A DNA stretch of 64,000 nucleotides from Asterionellopsis glacialis (Eukaryota > Bacillariophyta > Plagiogrammaphyceae > Rhaphoneidales > Asterionellopsidaceae). Shown piece by piece: positions 1-10,838 of the stretch. The DNA is taken from NCBI GenBank assembly GCA_014885115.2, contig WKLE02005021.1, forward strand, positions 62,001-126,000, written 5' to 3'. The notes beneath the pieces are model-generated. The model ran no database searches. It saw nothing but the letters and a program-made list of their open reading frames with translations, and was not told the origin of the DNA. The position numbers and the translations under genes are program-made. Every line of letters begins with the position of its first letter. The stretch's first letter is position 1.

Positions 1-1180
1 TTAGTGGTACTTCTCAAAACAGAGTGATAGTATTGTTGGTGGTGATTTTAAACATATCCCCATCTCTGTCCTCTATGACACTATCTAGACACACTCCTTT
101 TTTTATTCTTTAGCAGGTGGTGAATAGCAATGGGATTATAATATGCTGGTTACTATTGTTACACAACAGCTTGTAGGCAGTAGTGAAATAGCCCTTGCTT
201 TTGCTTCTCTAACAATGAATAAAAATTGTGCTCCTATTGTGAAATACCAAATAATAAGACCAGCCAAAAAGCTCAGGTACAAGTTGAAGTATAATAAAAT
301 ATGTAGAACAAACATTGGTATTTCCCTCCTACACACTTGTTTCTTTAGTTTAATGTGTAAGTCCCTGTAACTTACCTAGATCCTACCCTCCTTTAAGGAG
401 TTAATTTCAATTCAGTCAAATCTTAGTAATATATATGATGTTCTGTAGCTTATATTTGTACACAAATGTGTAGATACACAGGTTATAATAAAGGAATAAG
501 AAGATCAACAAACATACTTTATTTGTAGTTTAATACAAGTTACAATAAAGGTAAATTAAAAGCAGTTAATAGAAGTCCTTTCAAACAAGAACAAAGTATA
601 GGTGGTTCTTCTTATTGTAAGTTGTAACAACAAGAAAAACTAATTATATCCATTCAAAATCATGAAGCTAAGACAAATAAGCTCAGTGCCAGGACATCTA
701 CTTCATGCAGTGTGTTCTTGATTATTTTTAAGTATTATCACTCTGTTTTGGTTATCAACTTCCATGTAGCACTTTTTTGGTAAGAAGGAAGATCAGAACT
801 CTGCTAAGACAAGAAGGCTATGGCTTGTTAATGTAGAGCCCTCTGCAAATTCCAATATTTGTATCATCATGTTATTACAGCAATGGGAGTGACTTACTCC
901 TACTTAAAATTATGGTATATATGAAAATTTTAAAAAGACAAGTGACAAGTAATCATGATAATATTGTACTACATAGAAGAAGTGATGATTTCTTCAGTTT
1001 CACATTTGGTAGTTTCTAAAGTTTCTAACAGACTAGAAATAATGTTGAAACTAATTTACACTTGGGGGATTTACTTTTTTGTGTGCACAATTTGGTACTA
1101 TCAGTGCATCAAAGAGTAGTAATGCATCAATAGTTCTGATTATGTTTCTTTCACAGTTGAAGCCTTGAGTGTATGACACA

Positions 1181-1204
1181 NNNNNNNNNNNNNNNNNNNN
1201 NNNN
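1181..1204. other. Assembly gap (24 Ns)
   Basis: A run of 24 undetermined bases. It may be a sized or masked gap; nothing can be read across it. Confidence 0.98.
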
Positions 1205-2397
1205 GTTGAAATGATAATTATTGCTACTAAATTCATTGTGTTTTTTCTGGTGCATTAAAGCAGAAAATTTTCATATCCCTGTTCAGGCAAATCTCATCTC
1301 CTCAGTAGGATGAAATATCAAAAATTTTGTAAGAAATGTTTAGGAATACTTCTACTAATAGAATATCCATTCAAGATTGATCAAACCCAAGGCAAAGAAC
1401 TCACCCAACACTATACATACATCTACCAACCAACCCATCAAGTTCCAATTCTTAAGGGACTCAACTCTTCAGCACAGATACTTCCCAGCTTCAGTAAATA
1501 CCACCCTTAGTAGGCCAAGCAATACAGGATGAGAGCTGTAGTAATGCAACCACACTCAATAAAGGTGATAGTACTTATGATCCTTCTTTAAAACTTAATT
1601 CCATCATTTTTTTCATTGAACCAATAACAAATTACCCTTTTAGGAGTTTTCAAATTTGTTTTGGGTTTTAGTTGTTCTCTCTTGATGGGGTTTCATTTAT
1701 TTGGTTTTGTTTATTCTCTCATGATGGGTTTTATTTAAGGTAGTTATTAGCATCACAGACCACCCTCCAGTGACATTAAAGAAGCTTTCCTACACAAACT
1801 AGTAGTACACATACTCTCTAGACATATTTGGGTATTTCCACTTGCCTAATATGTACTTGCCCTATGCTACTAGTGTCGACGGCGGCACAACACAACAATC
1901 AGACAATCAACACACAAAAGAAAAGAAGACTTTTATTTGGTGATGAAAATTATGAGCTTAGTTTAATCCGGAGAAGATCCAGCAATTTAGTAAGAAGTAA
2001 AGATTCAGGAAATTTAGTAAATGGTAATTGCTTGTGAGTCCGTCTGCTTGCCCACACATCAATCATCCATCCTCAAGAGTGTTCTACAGGAAGTGTACTT
2101 TAGTACTTTCTATGCTGTGAAAGAATGTGGTGACACTATCAGGGTACTATCATTTTGCAACTACTGCATACATCTCTACTCATGGATGTTGGTTTTAGTG
2201 ATCTAAAATTAAAAAAAACTATGATGTTATGTATATTAGAAGTAAAATAGTAAAGTGAGCACCAAAAAGTGGCTTTGCCTAGGGGGTCAGACTGGCATTA
2301 AGGGAGAGCTTTGTTTCTGATTCCACTCTACTGATCATGTACACGTATGGTATTAAAATGCCCTGCTTCTTGTATAGAAATAACCAAAAGATATTAC

Positions 2398-2434
<37 letters not shown>
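2398..2434. repeat. GTT trinucleotide microsatellite
   Basis: About twelve uninterrupted GTT/TTG units. It lies just upstream of a longer GTTGTCC-type minisatellite of related composition and probably shares its slippage origin. Confidence 0.95.
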
Positions 2435-2519
2435 ATCATCTATTGTGGTTGTCTATTGTGGTTACTATCTATTATTGTTGTTGTATATGATTGTTCTTAT
2501 TGTTGATTCTTATTATTCA

Positions 2520-2768
2520 TTCTCTTATTGTTCATTGTTGTTGTCAATTGTTGTTGTCCATTGTTGTTGTCAATTGTTGTCCATTTTTCATTGTTGTTGT
2601 CCATTGTTGTTGTCAATTGTTGTCCATTTTTCATTGTTGTTGTCCATTTTTCATTGTTGTTGTCCATTGTTGTTGTCAATTGTTGTCCATTTTTCATTGT
2701 TGTTGTCCATTGTTGTCCATTGTTGTCCATTGTTGTCCATTGTTGTCCATTGTTGTCCATTGTTATTC
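2520..2768. repeat. Compound minisatellite, 10-bp core TGTTGTCCAT
   Basis: The 3' half (2701-2760) is six perfect copies of the 10-bp unit TGTTGTCCAT. The 5' part is a higher-order mixture of TTGTTGTC(C/A)A and CATTTTTCA blocks in a repeating arrangement. All frames through it stay open only because the array is low in stop codons, so the apparent Leu/Cys-rich or Asn/Gln/Trp-rich proteins are artefacts. Confidence 0.93.
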
Positions 2769-3708
2769 ATTGAAACATCAAATTTCATTTAGTTTTTCTA
2801 TTTTTTCAAAGTGTTCTCAACAAAATATGTTTGATTTCCTTGCAGTAGACATAAAATATTAGGTTTTATCTTTTTCCTTGCAGTAGATATGGAGACAGCA
2901 GATTAGGCAAAAAAATATTTTGTTATTGTTCTCCTTGAAAAACTTGCAATGATATGACATGATGGCAAGAACAAGGACTTCTTAAAATACTAATACAACA
3001 AATTTCACCAACCAATATCTTACAAAAGATAATGGTATTACTTGGTCTGCTTTGCTTCTTTTGCCTTTGCACTTTATTGCTACTTTTGTCTGTTGTACAA
3101 TGACTGATTTTTGTATTTTTGCTGTGTCATAATTGCTATTGTTTTGTGCTGCTGTACTGTATACTTTTGTTTTCTGTTGTTTCCAGTGTGTTTTTGTGGA
3201 CAAAGAAATGATTTTGAAATAAAAAGGAACAATGGTGACAGAAAATGAAAAGCTTCAAAACAATGATGAGTGATGAGTCTGATTGTGGGGCTGGCTTTAT
3301 AGCATCCTACCTATGCCAGCCTAACCCTAAATGAGTTGGACTTGGGTTGGGCTGATGCCCACTCCTTATCAACCATAGAATTCCATAGAATCAAGATTCC
3401 ATGTTAACTGTAAACATTATTTTCTCCAGTACATGTGTACTGTATACATAGTTATCTCTACTCCCCCATTAAATATTAAATGGAGTCTTTCCTGACTGAA
3501 CTCAGATTGCAGCCAGTACTGAACTCCATTTTTGAACAGGTCTACATACATTTGATTTGAATGGACTAAAACAGTACTCAAAATTTCTCTCTTGTTTCTG
3601 AATTTGGGCCTCTTCCACTGATTCTTTCCCAATTTCTCTCATTTTCAGCTCCCTCCAACCCAACCAGCAGCTTCTTCTTTTGTTTCTTTTGTAGCCATCA
3701 CAACCATC

Positions 3709-4645
3709 ATGTCACCACCCAACCTGTTGTATGCTGATGCTGATCACACCAGTGATATGTCTTCTTCATTCTTATCCACAGCACCCTTTACCATGTTGCA
3801 GACCAATTCATCTGTTTCAGACTGGTTGTATCAGCTACTAATAACCTTCAAGAACAATGTATCTTGCCCTTGTAGTCATTCTCTTAGTAGTTAGTCTTCC
3901 TCCAAGGAAGTCTACCTTCCTATGTTGTGTGGACAAGGGACAACCTCAAACACAGATCAAATTGCAATCCATTGAAGGATGCCATAATTGCTTACTTCAA
4001 AGCTATGGAGATACTATTATAGGAACATGTACCAACTTCCTTCAGTTAGAATGAACACTGTTGAGCACTTCCTACCATTTCATTTACACCTGCCACCCAA
4101 CTTCCTCTCTCATGTTCTGCTGAGCCATCAAACAAAGCTACACATGGATCTTTGAGTAGAGACATTCTGAATTCTCTTAATGTAACTCTAGTTTGGTCAG
4201 CCTCTGTCACTATGAATTATCAACACCAACTTCTGTTACTCCTCCAAGAACACATTCACCTGGCTCTGCTACTTCTTCCATTCTGCTGCCAATTGCAAAC
4301 CAATGCATTTCATGGATGACTGGTTCTGATGTCCATTGCCTTAATATGGAAGAAATATTTCAACTACCACCAAATATAAATCATCCTGTTGAAATTTATG
4401 CTCCTTTTCAGAAACAAACCCACAACAAGCAATGGATACCATTCAAATATGGTCCATCCTTCATTCCATTTCAATTTGAATATGCCATGGATACTGTTGT
4501 TTGGAAGCAAGTTAAGCATAACAAATATCATGTAGTCATTTCTACAAACGACATCAACAGGGACAGTTCAGCCATTGGCATAACTGAATGTGACATTTTA
4601 ATGTTACTTAACCAACACAGTGAATTGTCCATCAATCTCTTTTGA
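3709..4645 (+). pseudogene. Decayed coding-like segment, unknown origin
   Basis: Three successive plus-strand frames (3709-3894, 3857-4054, 4193-4645) have a more protein-like composition than their surroundings but no single continuous frame and no domain I recognise. The last contains about 70 residues of plausible globular sequence (around 4400-4640, motifs such as FKYGPSF and WKQVKHNKYHVV). A decayed retrotransposon gag or other mobile-element remnant is possible. It could also be chance, so this call is weak. Confidence 0.22.
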
Positions 4646-5182
4646 CATCTGTGAGAACCTTATTCTGAATTCAAAAATTCCAATTTGATATGTCTCTCTT
4701 GTTTCTTATGTTAATCAACATCCAATCAGTTGTTTAGTTCAAATAATTCTTTTGATTGCCCAGACTTTGCTGCTACAATTGTCCAGAATGGTGCCAAGTC
4801 TTCTTCCACCATCACCAAATTATTGTTACGGATATATCCTGAGTACATTTACAATGACCACTCTTGTTTATTACTTTTGAAAGCCTACCATACGGTACTA
4901 TGATCACATCACCAAATAGAATGGACGTATTTTTGGCGATTACACATAATTGGTACAATACTGTACGTTATTTTTTGTCTAGACATATTGTGATTAATGT
5001 TAAATAAAAAATAATTACATCACCCATAAGTAACTACTCATAACGTACAATGGACGGTGCTGGCTTGCTGAAAAAGCTGAAAATCTAAACAATAATTCGA
5101 ACAATAAAATGCAGGTACTCTATTATTCCAGACAGAAATACAGTAAAAATAGATAACAACTATCGGTGCTTTCTGAAATTAC

Positions 5183-7069
5183 ATGTGTATCGTAATCAAT
5201 TATCACGGAGACAATCACTTTCGCCGTTTTGTTCTTCTGTGTCAAGATACTATTTCGAAATTTTCTTTAGACTTGCCGGTTCACAATAATACCTTCACAA
5301 ACCCATTCACCGGAGGCTTGGAGACGGTCTACTTGTGCCAACGCCCAAAACGAATAGCTACGTTGTCATCGACTTCTGCTGACAGTTCAGAGATGGAACA
5401 AGAAAATTCTTTTAACCATCAGAAGGGAGTTAGAAATGTTGAACTTCATCACTCGTATGATGGATCGGATTGGGTAGAGACAGACATTTCTGAAGAGAAA
5501 GAAGGTGATGGTATTTTTGTTGCAGACGGGGCATTTTTCAAAAGTAGACGCCCTAAGATGCGGGTTGTGGTTTTTGTCTCATTTTTAGTAATAGGAATCA
5601 CTTCATGTGCGGTATTGTTTGCCCGTAACAAGTCTTCCTCTTCTGCAGTGAAACACTACGATGTTGTAATTATTGGTGCAGGATGGAGTGGTCTTGCGGC
5701 CGCCAAATATCTGCAAAGTAGCGCCATCGATAATTTTTTGATACTGGAAGCAAAAGATTATATTGGGGGAAGAAGTCACACACTTTTTAGTTTTGTCCCA
5801 GGATTGCCCATTGAAGTTGGAAGTGAATTCATTTACGGAATCCATGAGGCAAATCCCGTAAGAGATCTCATCAAGAATGAAGGACTATCTTACGCCCTTT
5901 CTGAATACAATTACACTGAATTTGCTTTCTATTCACCGGTTGAACGAGAATCAAGAAGTGGAAGTGCACTAGTGGATACACAAAAGGCTTCTGCTCTGCT
6001 TGATAAATTATGGACCGGTGATAATGGATTTGTGCCGTTCGCTCAAGGCCAAACCAACGTGTTCAAGAGTTTATGGGAGGGTGGTGACGAAAGTGTAAAG
6101 GAAGTGTTTGATAGATATATCGAGGAAAAAAATATCAACGATGACGGAGAGAAGCAATTTATGCATGCCATGATTGACAACGAAATTGAAACGGAGTATG
6201 CAGCTCCATTGAGCGACATTTCCATCCAACATACAGGGAAATACCTTGGGTATTTGGAAGATCTGTACTATTTGGCTGTGCCCGGTGGTGGTTACGGACG
6301 TGCCATCGACGCATTAGCAAAATCCTTTACCGAGAGAATTCATTTGCGCTCTCGAGTTACACGTGTGGACTATAGTAACGAGCAAGAAACCGTAGTATCT
6401 GTCGCCGATGAGCTAACAGGAGAAACTCGAAGCATCCTGGCATCCACTGTGCTCGTGACTGTACCATTAGGTGTTTTAAAAGCTGCTGATATTGAATTCG
6501 TGCCCAGCTTACCGCAAAGTAAGGTAGATGCCATAGAGTCTCTTGGATACGGGAATCTTAACAAATGTATCTTATATTGGGAAGATGAAAAACAGGCAGC
6601 TTGGCCAAAAGAGAAAAGTTATTTATCTCTAATTACAGAAGATAACGAATCGTCTGGAAAATGGACTCTTTTCCATAATCCAATGGCTTTGGGCAACGGC
6701 AACACTGCCGTCCTCATTGGCTGGATAGGAGGGCACGATGCTGATGCTATGGAGAAACAGACCGACGAAGAAGTGCTTGCTGATGTTATATCAAATCTTC
6801 GGTCTATGCTCGGGGAGGATAAAGTCCCCCGCCCAACAAAGTATCACGTGACACGTTGGGGACAGGACAAATTTTCGAAGGGAGCCCTTTCTTTTCCCAC
6901 TGCAGACGTTCATTATGGAGACATGGTTCGCGATTTAGAGGCCCACGTTGGAAATGTATTTTTTGCGGGTGAAGCGACACACAAAGATTGGTACGGGACA
7001 ACCCTCGGTGCCTATTTTAGTGGAGTTACAGCTGCAACACAAATTTCAGAGTACTTATCTGACAACTAG
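5183..7069 (+). CDS. Membrane-anchored flavin-containing amine oxidase
   Basis: FAD-dependent amine oxidase of the monoamine/polyamine oxidase fold, expected to oxidise an amine substrate to an aldehyde or imine with release of hydrogen peroxide. The substrate cannot be told from sequence. From this start it has 628 residues. A hydrophobic segment at about 127-146 (after RRPKMR) is followed by the dinucleotide-binding motif DVVIIGAGWSGLAAA (about 160-175), the ExxxxxGGR segment ending GGRSHT, and the C-terminal FAD signature FFAGEATH...YGTTLGAYFSG. An unspliced frame covers the complete domain. The N-terminal region before the membrane segment is acidic and unconserved-looking. A second ATG at 5393 would give a 558-residue protein and is equally plausible. 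Topology suggests a single-pass type II protein with the catalytic domain in the secretory lumen or outside the cell. Confidence 0.9.
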   Translation: MCIVINYHGDNHFRRFVLLCQDTISKFSLDLPVHNNTFTNPFTGGLETVYLCQRPKRIATLSSTSADSSEMEQENSFNHQKGVRNVELHHSYDGSDWVETDISEEKEGDGIFVADGAFFKSRRPKMRVVVFVSFLVIGITSCAVLFARNKSSSSAVKHYDVVIIGAGWSGLAAAKYLQSSAIDNFLILEAKDYIGGRSHTLFSFVPGLPIEVGSEFIYGIHEANPVRDLIKNEGLSYALSEYNYTEFAFYSPVERESRSGSALVDTQKASALLDKLWTGDNGFVPFAQGQTNVFKSLWEGGDESVKEVFDRYIEEKNINDDGEKQFMHAMIDNEIETEYAAPLSDISIQHTGKYLGYLEDLYYLAVPGGGYGRAIDALAKSFTERIHLRSRVTRVDYSNEQETVVSVADELTGETRSILASTVLVTVPLGVLKAADIEFVPSLPQSKVDAIESLGYGNLNKCILYWEDEKQAAWPKEKSYLSLITEDNESSGKWTLFHNPMALGNGNTAVLIGWIGGHDADAMEKQTDEEVLADVISNLRSMLGEDKVPRPTKYHVTRWGQDKFSKGALSFPTADVHYGDMVRDLEAHVGNVFFAGEATHKDWYGTTLGAYFSGVTAATQISEYLSDN

Positions 7070-7221
7070 TTTTCGTGAATGGTAAGACAAGTTGAGAATT
7101 TAGTGGGCGACAATTAACTTCAAGAGGAACTCCAGAGAAGAAAGAAAAAATACCCCGATAGACTGAAAGATGGGACGGATTTCGGCACAAAGTAAGCTTT
7201 AACTGGCTTCTCTATATCACA

Positions 7222-8313
7222 TTAGGAATCAAACTCAAAACCAAGCTGTTCTAGCTGCATTACAGTCCGAGGACTAAACTTGCTCCGTCGAAATTTCGTG
7301 AGTGCCACCCACTCACCGAGGCCATCTTCATAGTCTAAAGGGACGTTGCAGTTGCCATGTTTCTTTCTGTATTCTTTTAGTTGTTTCAAGCGGCGAGGGA
7401 ATGACACAGATTCCTTTTTTTTCTGAGTTACCTTTTCAGTATTTAGCGGAGACTTAGCTTTCTTTTTTGATTTAGTGTCCTGCCAATCCCAATCAAACCC
7501 AGCGGCATCAAGAAGCTTTCGTCTCCTCTCTGGCATCTTCCATCGAATTTTTCTTTGTGTTGCAGCCCAAGCACCGAGGCCGTAAATATTTGCCATCGGA
7601 ACCCTGGTGTGTCCATTGGCTTCTTTATATTCTAGAAAGGCTTCATATTTGGGAGTCCAGATCCAATCCTTGTATTTCAGCCGAACTTTCCGCTGGTAAT
7701 CTTTAGTGTAAATCAGTTCATTCGTGAGGGACTCTGGCTGCAAATGACCCCAGTAAAAACCAACATTGTCAAGTCGCTGCTTACGTTCCAGCGATAGATA
7801 GTCTGTACCCCAATTCGATGGTTCACCAATATCCAATACCCCTAATGTTTTCATGAAACTTTTCCGTTGATTTGCCATCCAATTGCGAAGCAATGATTCT
7901 TCTATCGCATTTTGGCCTGTTTCACCATTTTGACGAGCTTTCATTTTGTTGTAGAACCATTCCCATTCCTCATCTGGATCTTTCGGTATTTTATATGAAT
8001 TTTGACGAGGCTGAGTCAGTTTGGGCATGGGAGGTTTGCGCCCGATTACACCGGCAGGCTCAGGATCATCGTAAGGATTTGATGCTACTAGATGTGCAAA
8101 TGGATCCGATGAATGTGTTTTTCTGGTTTCAATCTCTTCCTCCGACGTCATTAGCAATCTATTCCTCCGGCCCACATTAGCTTGGATTGTTTTCCGATCA
8201 CTGGGTGGAAAAGAACTTGCCACAACGTGTCGACTATGCTCATATTGAAATCCAAACGCAAGGCACAACATCAAGAGAAGATGCACAACAAGAGCGATTG
8301 CGTGGATCAACAT
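7222..8313 (-). CDS. Helicase-associated (HA) repeat protein with signal peptide
   Basis: A 363-residue protein of unknown function. It carries two HA-type repeats (Pfam helicase-associated domain family): one around residues 220-285 (WTPKYEAFLEYKEANGHTRVP ... GLGAWAATQRK) and one at the C-terminus (LKQLKEYRKKHGNCNVPLDY ... GLGEWVALTK). The W-x9-YKxxHGxxxVP and GLGxWxxxQR pattern is typical. No helicase core is present. The chosen ATG (8313) starts a strongly hydrophobic leader (MLIHAIALVVHLLLMLCLAF), and a Phe lies at the likely cleavage point, which in diatoms is the hallmark of a bipartite plastid-targeting presequence. HA repeats are very abundant in diatoms and thought to bind nucleic acid. 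A role in the plastid is inference. Confidence 0.82.
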   Translation of the reverse strand: MLIHAIALVVHLLLMLCLAFGFQYEHSRHVVASSFPPSDRKTIQANVGRRNRLLMTSEEEIETRKTHSSDPFAHLVASNPYDDPEPAGVIGRKPPMPKLTQPRQNSYKIPKDPDEEWEWFYNKMKARQNGETGQNAIEESLLRNWMANQRKSFMKTLGVLDIGEPSNWGTDYLSLERKQRLDNVGFYWGHLQPESLTNELIYTKDYQRKVRLKYKDWIWTPKYEAFLEYKEANGHTRVPMANIYGLGAWAATQRKIRWKMPERRRKLLDAAGFDWDWQDTKSKKKAKSPLNTEKVTQKKKESVSFPRRLKQLKEYRKKHGNCNVPLDYEDGLGEWVALTKFRRSKFSPRTVMQLEQLGFEFDS

Positions 8314-9020
8314 CAAGTAATAACTCTGTGCCAGTATGTATACAATGAGTAATATTATACGTAAGGGGGTTGAATTGGCATATGCAGCTGAGCAATAGCA
8401 GCAGAAGAAAGAGAGGGTACTTCTTCGATCTTGGTTGCAAGCTGAGATTCAGTAGATGGCATTAGCTTTTATAAAGGTTGCGAGAGCATCTGCAAGACGA
8501 TTCATCTGTCGAAACTTGATGATGATCCATCCATCACATGCGATATTTTTTTCCGGGGAAGGAGCTACCCACGGTCATCAACACCTGCACCCAGAACGCA
8601 CATCTTTTACCTGGTATGGTGTCACTGGTACGGTAAGTACGGTTTATTGTTCTTCGGGATAAAGTTAACTGTCCGTCCTTTGAACGTGGCTCTGTTTTTA
8701 CAGTACCAGTACCAAGGTAACGGTACGGTAGTGTATTTCCCTACCAGGTACAGTAGGTAGTCCTAGTCCTACCGTACCAGGTACCTGGGGTACTTAGGTA
8801 CCCGAAAGAGTTAGAAGAACACTACCGGTAGTAGAACAATGATCGTTTTAGCTACTTTCTAGAGTACCACGGAAGTAGCTTCCGTTCCTTGCTCTTTTAT
8901 ATTAGTACAACTTCTTTTGGACGACACTAAGTGAGTTATCGAAAAAGATTATATTTTTAATATTATTTTTCCAATAGCTAGAATGCCTTCTGCTCAATCC
9001 ATCAGAAATAAAACACATTT
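8314..9020. other. Intergenic, includes GTAC palindrome island
   Basis: Spacer between the 5' end of the HA-repeat gene and the 3' end of the PHD-finger gene. No gene seen. Its middle holds an island of short palindromic words (separate entry). Confidence 0.6.
8608..8840. repeat. GTAC-rich palindromic-word island 1
   Basis: Dense in GTACC/GGTAC words, including the perfect 12-bp palindrome CCAGGTACCTGG at 8777-8788, plus tandem AGTCCTAGTCCTACCGTACC. It is not a simple tandem array: units recur in irregular spacing and both orientations. The same vocabulary recurs in the other islands of this window. Confidence 0.7.
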
Positions 9021-10838
9021 TTAAGCTGTTTTGGTGATTTTGTATGTATCCCAATCCCCAATATCAAAAGTAGAATAATCTTGATCACCGACCCAAAGAA
9101 ATTGCCATGGACTTTTTATACTGTGCATCTGCTCCACTGTCATGGAGTTTTTTGACTGGCTCTGGAGCTTATCTGCATTTGAGTGGTCGGATTGAGAAGG
9201 TTTGTTATGTTTCACTGAATCACTTGTCCGCCGAGTGCTATCCGATGCATCTGTTGTGTTCATCGTCTCGTTTATATGATTTTTAACTTTTGCCCACAAC
9301 TGCTTGAAATCCTGTTTTGGTAGACCTGTAGTTTTCTTCCAAAAAATTCGGCGATTCGCAACGTCCGGTTTTATTTCTTCATCACTTTTCCCAGCTTGTC
9401 GTCCCGCCTTTATAATACCAGAAATATCTGTACGCACCTCAAAAATCCAATCTTTATCGCCTTCCGCTTGCAGTCCACTATTTTCATTTGGGTCTATCTT
9501 GCCGGACGGCATTTCTGTCCGACTTCTTTTTTTTCGCATCAATTTTGGGATTGCATTTCCCGATGCCAGCAATCCACGTTGCTGTTCAGGCGATAAAGTT
9601 TGACTGTTCACGGGCTCCGTGTTATCCGCGCTTGCTGCAAGTGCTCTTTTAGTTGATGTCTGTCTTGCAGCAGCTGTCGATGACAAATGAATATCGCGTA
9701 TGAAAGTTTTTTTGGGCTTTTTCTTAGCTTGCTGTTTTATTAACCTCCTTTGGTGCGCTAGATTCGTTCGTGCTCGTGCTGGCACAGCTGGGTTCTTCCT
9801 GGGTATAGACTGTGCTGCAGACTCGGTAACGGAGGGTTGTTTTGAAGCGACATTGGAGACAACCGAACCTGACTTTTTTTGAGCAGCAGCCTTTGCCTGA
9901 GAAGGTTTGTTAAGAGGAATATCAGCTGCGTGTGCATCGCAATAAATTTCTGCGACTGTGTTGTTATATCCATCGTCCTCATCCTCCTCTACGTGCCCTG
10001 GGTAAAACCAAACACGCCGGAACCGAGGCCGCTGTCCACCGGATGCTCCCCACTTCGCACAACCGACATGAAGTGCCACAAAACATGGCTGGTTCACTTC
10101 TTTGTGTCGTATCTTATATTCATCAAATTCATCCTCATTTCCAGCCGAGCACTGTACAGGAATACGAAGAATGCCCTTGCCCCCATCTTTCTTTCCGCAT
10201 ATTGAACACTTCAATTCTTTGCGATGTTCTTCAACGGCCAACGAAGCTCTCGTGTGCTCCCCCTTTTCTTTCCCCGCGATGACAAACCTTGAAGTGGAAA
10301 CTAAGTTTGACTTCTTGTCCCAACTGGTTTCACTTTGGGCATCGCTATCCGATGATTGAGATTGATCCTCGTCGACGTCATAGTAGTTGCCTTTACTGTC
10401 ACAACCGTATATGCCCCCATTAATTTTATTAGTAAGTATAAAGCAGCATACTGAATGAGCCCAGGCTGGACGCAATGGCAAATTATTCGACTCATTGGCA
10501 GGAAGAGAGGCCTGTACCCCCCCCTTACCGTGCTTGTCGTAAATAGGGTGCATGGCATGATTTTTACCAATTTCAGCACTGCACAAACAACATTCCGTAG
10601 GCCTCTCTCTTTGTAAGATATCAGCTGTGACATTTGGCTTGACACGGCATGTCAAAGTTTTTCCTGCTGCCTTGCAAGCCCAGCATTCAAAATTGGGTTG
10701 TTTTTCTAATATAGGGGCTAGTCCGTAGCATTGTTCGTGGACACAAACTCCACACGTTTTGCACTTTTGAAGAAAAAGGTCGCGGAAGCCGTCCTTTTTG
10801 TCACAAATATCACACTTATGCTTCTTAGGCTTGGACAT
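9021..10838 (-). CDS. PHD-finger chromatin protein with extended PHD modules
   Basis: A 605-residue nuclear protein, probably a chromatin or histone reader. The N-terminus (residues about 9-56) is a PHD-like zinc finger (CDIC-x14-CKTC-x5-HEQC ... CWAC). It is followed by CCLC ... H ... HSVC (about 83-132) and CSIC-x14-VQCSA ... PCFVALHVGCAKWG (about 211-263), the Cys/His spacing of extended PHD (zf-HC5HC2H) modules. The middle is basic and low complexity, with likely nuclear localisation stretches (KKKPKK, RKKRSR). A C-terminal segment rich in Trp/Lys (about 465-535; WIFEVRTDISG ... FWKKTTGL) may be a second folded unit I do not recognise. ATG at 10836-10838 and TAA at 9021 bound one uninterrupted exon. 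Confidence 0.82.
   Translation of the reverse strand: MSKPKKHKCDICDKKDGFRDLFLQKCKTCGVCVHEQCYGLAPILEKQPNFECWACKAAGKTLTCRVKPNVTADILQRERPTECCLCSAEIGKNHAMHPIYDKHGKGGVQASLPANESNNLPLRPAWAHSVCCFILTNKINGGIYGCDSKGNYYDVDEDQSQSSDSDAQSETSWDKKSNLVSTSRFVIAGKEKGEHTRASLAVEEHRKELKCSICGKKDGGKGILRIPVQCSAGNEDEFDEYKIRHKEVNQPCFVALHVGCAKWGASGGQRPRFRRVWFYPGHVEEDEDDGYNNTVAEIYCDAHAADIPLNKPSQAKAAAQKKSGSVVSNVASKQPSVTESAAQSIPRKNPAVPARARTNLAHQRRLIKQQAKKKPKKTFIRDIHLSSTAAARQTSTKRALAASADNTEPVNSQTLSPEQQRGLLASGNAIPKLMRKKRSRTEMPSGKIDPNENSGLQAEGDKDWIFEVRTDISGIIKAGRQAGKSDEEIKPDVANRRIFWKKTTGLPKQDFKQLWAKVKNHINETMNTTDASDSTRRTSDSVKHNKPSQSDHSNADKLQSQSKNSMTVEQMHSIKSPWQFLWVGDQDYSTFDIGDWDTYKITKTA

Larger units (their letters stand above)
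1..5182. other. AT-rich gene-poor region with gap and tandem repeats
   Basis: I see no convincing gene in this stretch. It is AT-rich, open frames are short and without recognisable domains, and it holds a run of Ns, a GTT microsatellite, a minisatellite and a patch of decayed coding-like sequence (listed separately). It looks like transposon-derived or pericentric-type DNA, but I found no terminal repeats, reverse transcriptase or transposase motifs to name an element. Confidence 0.5.

Noticed and set aside
2337..2862. Open frames of 80-150 residues on both strands, Leu/Cys/Val-rich or Asn/Gln/Trp-rich
   Set aside because: They are translations of the GTT microsatellite and minisatellite and have no other support.
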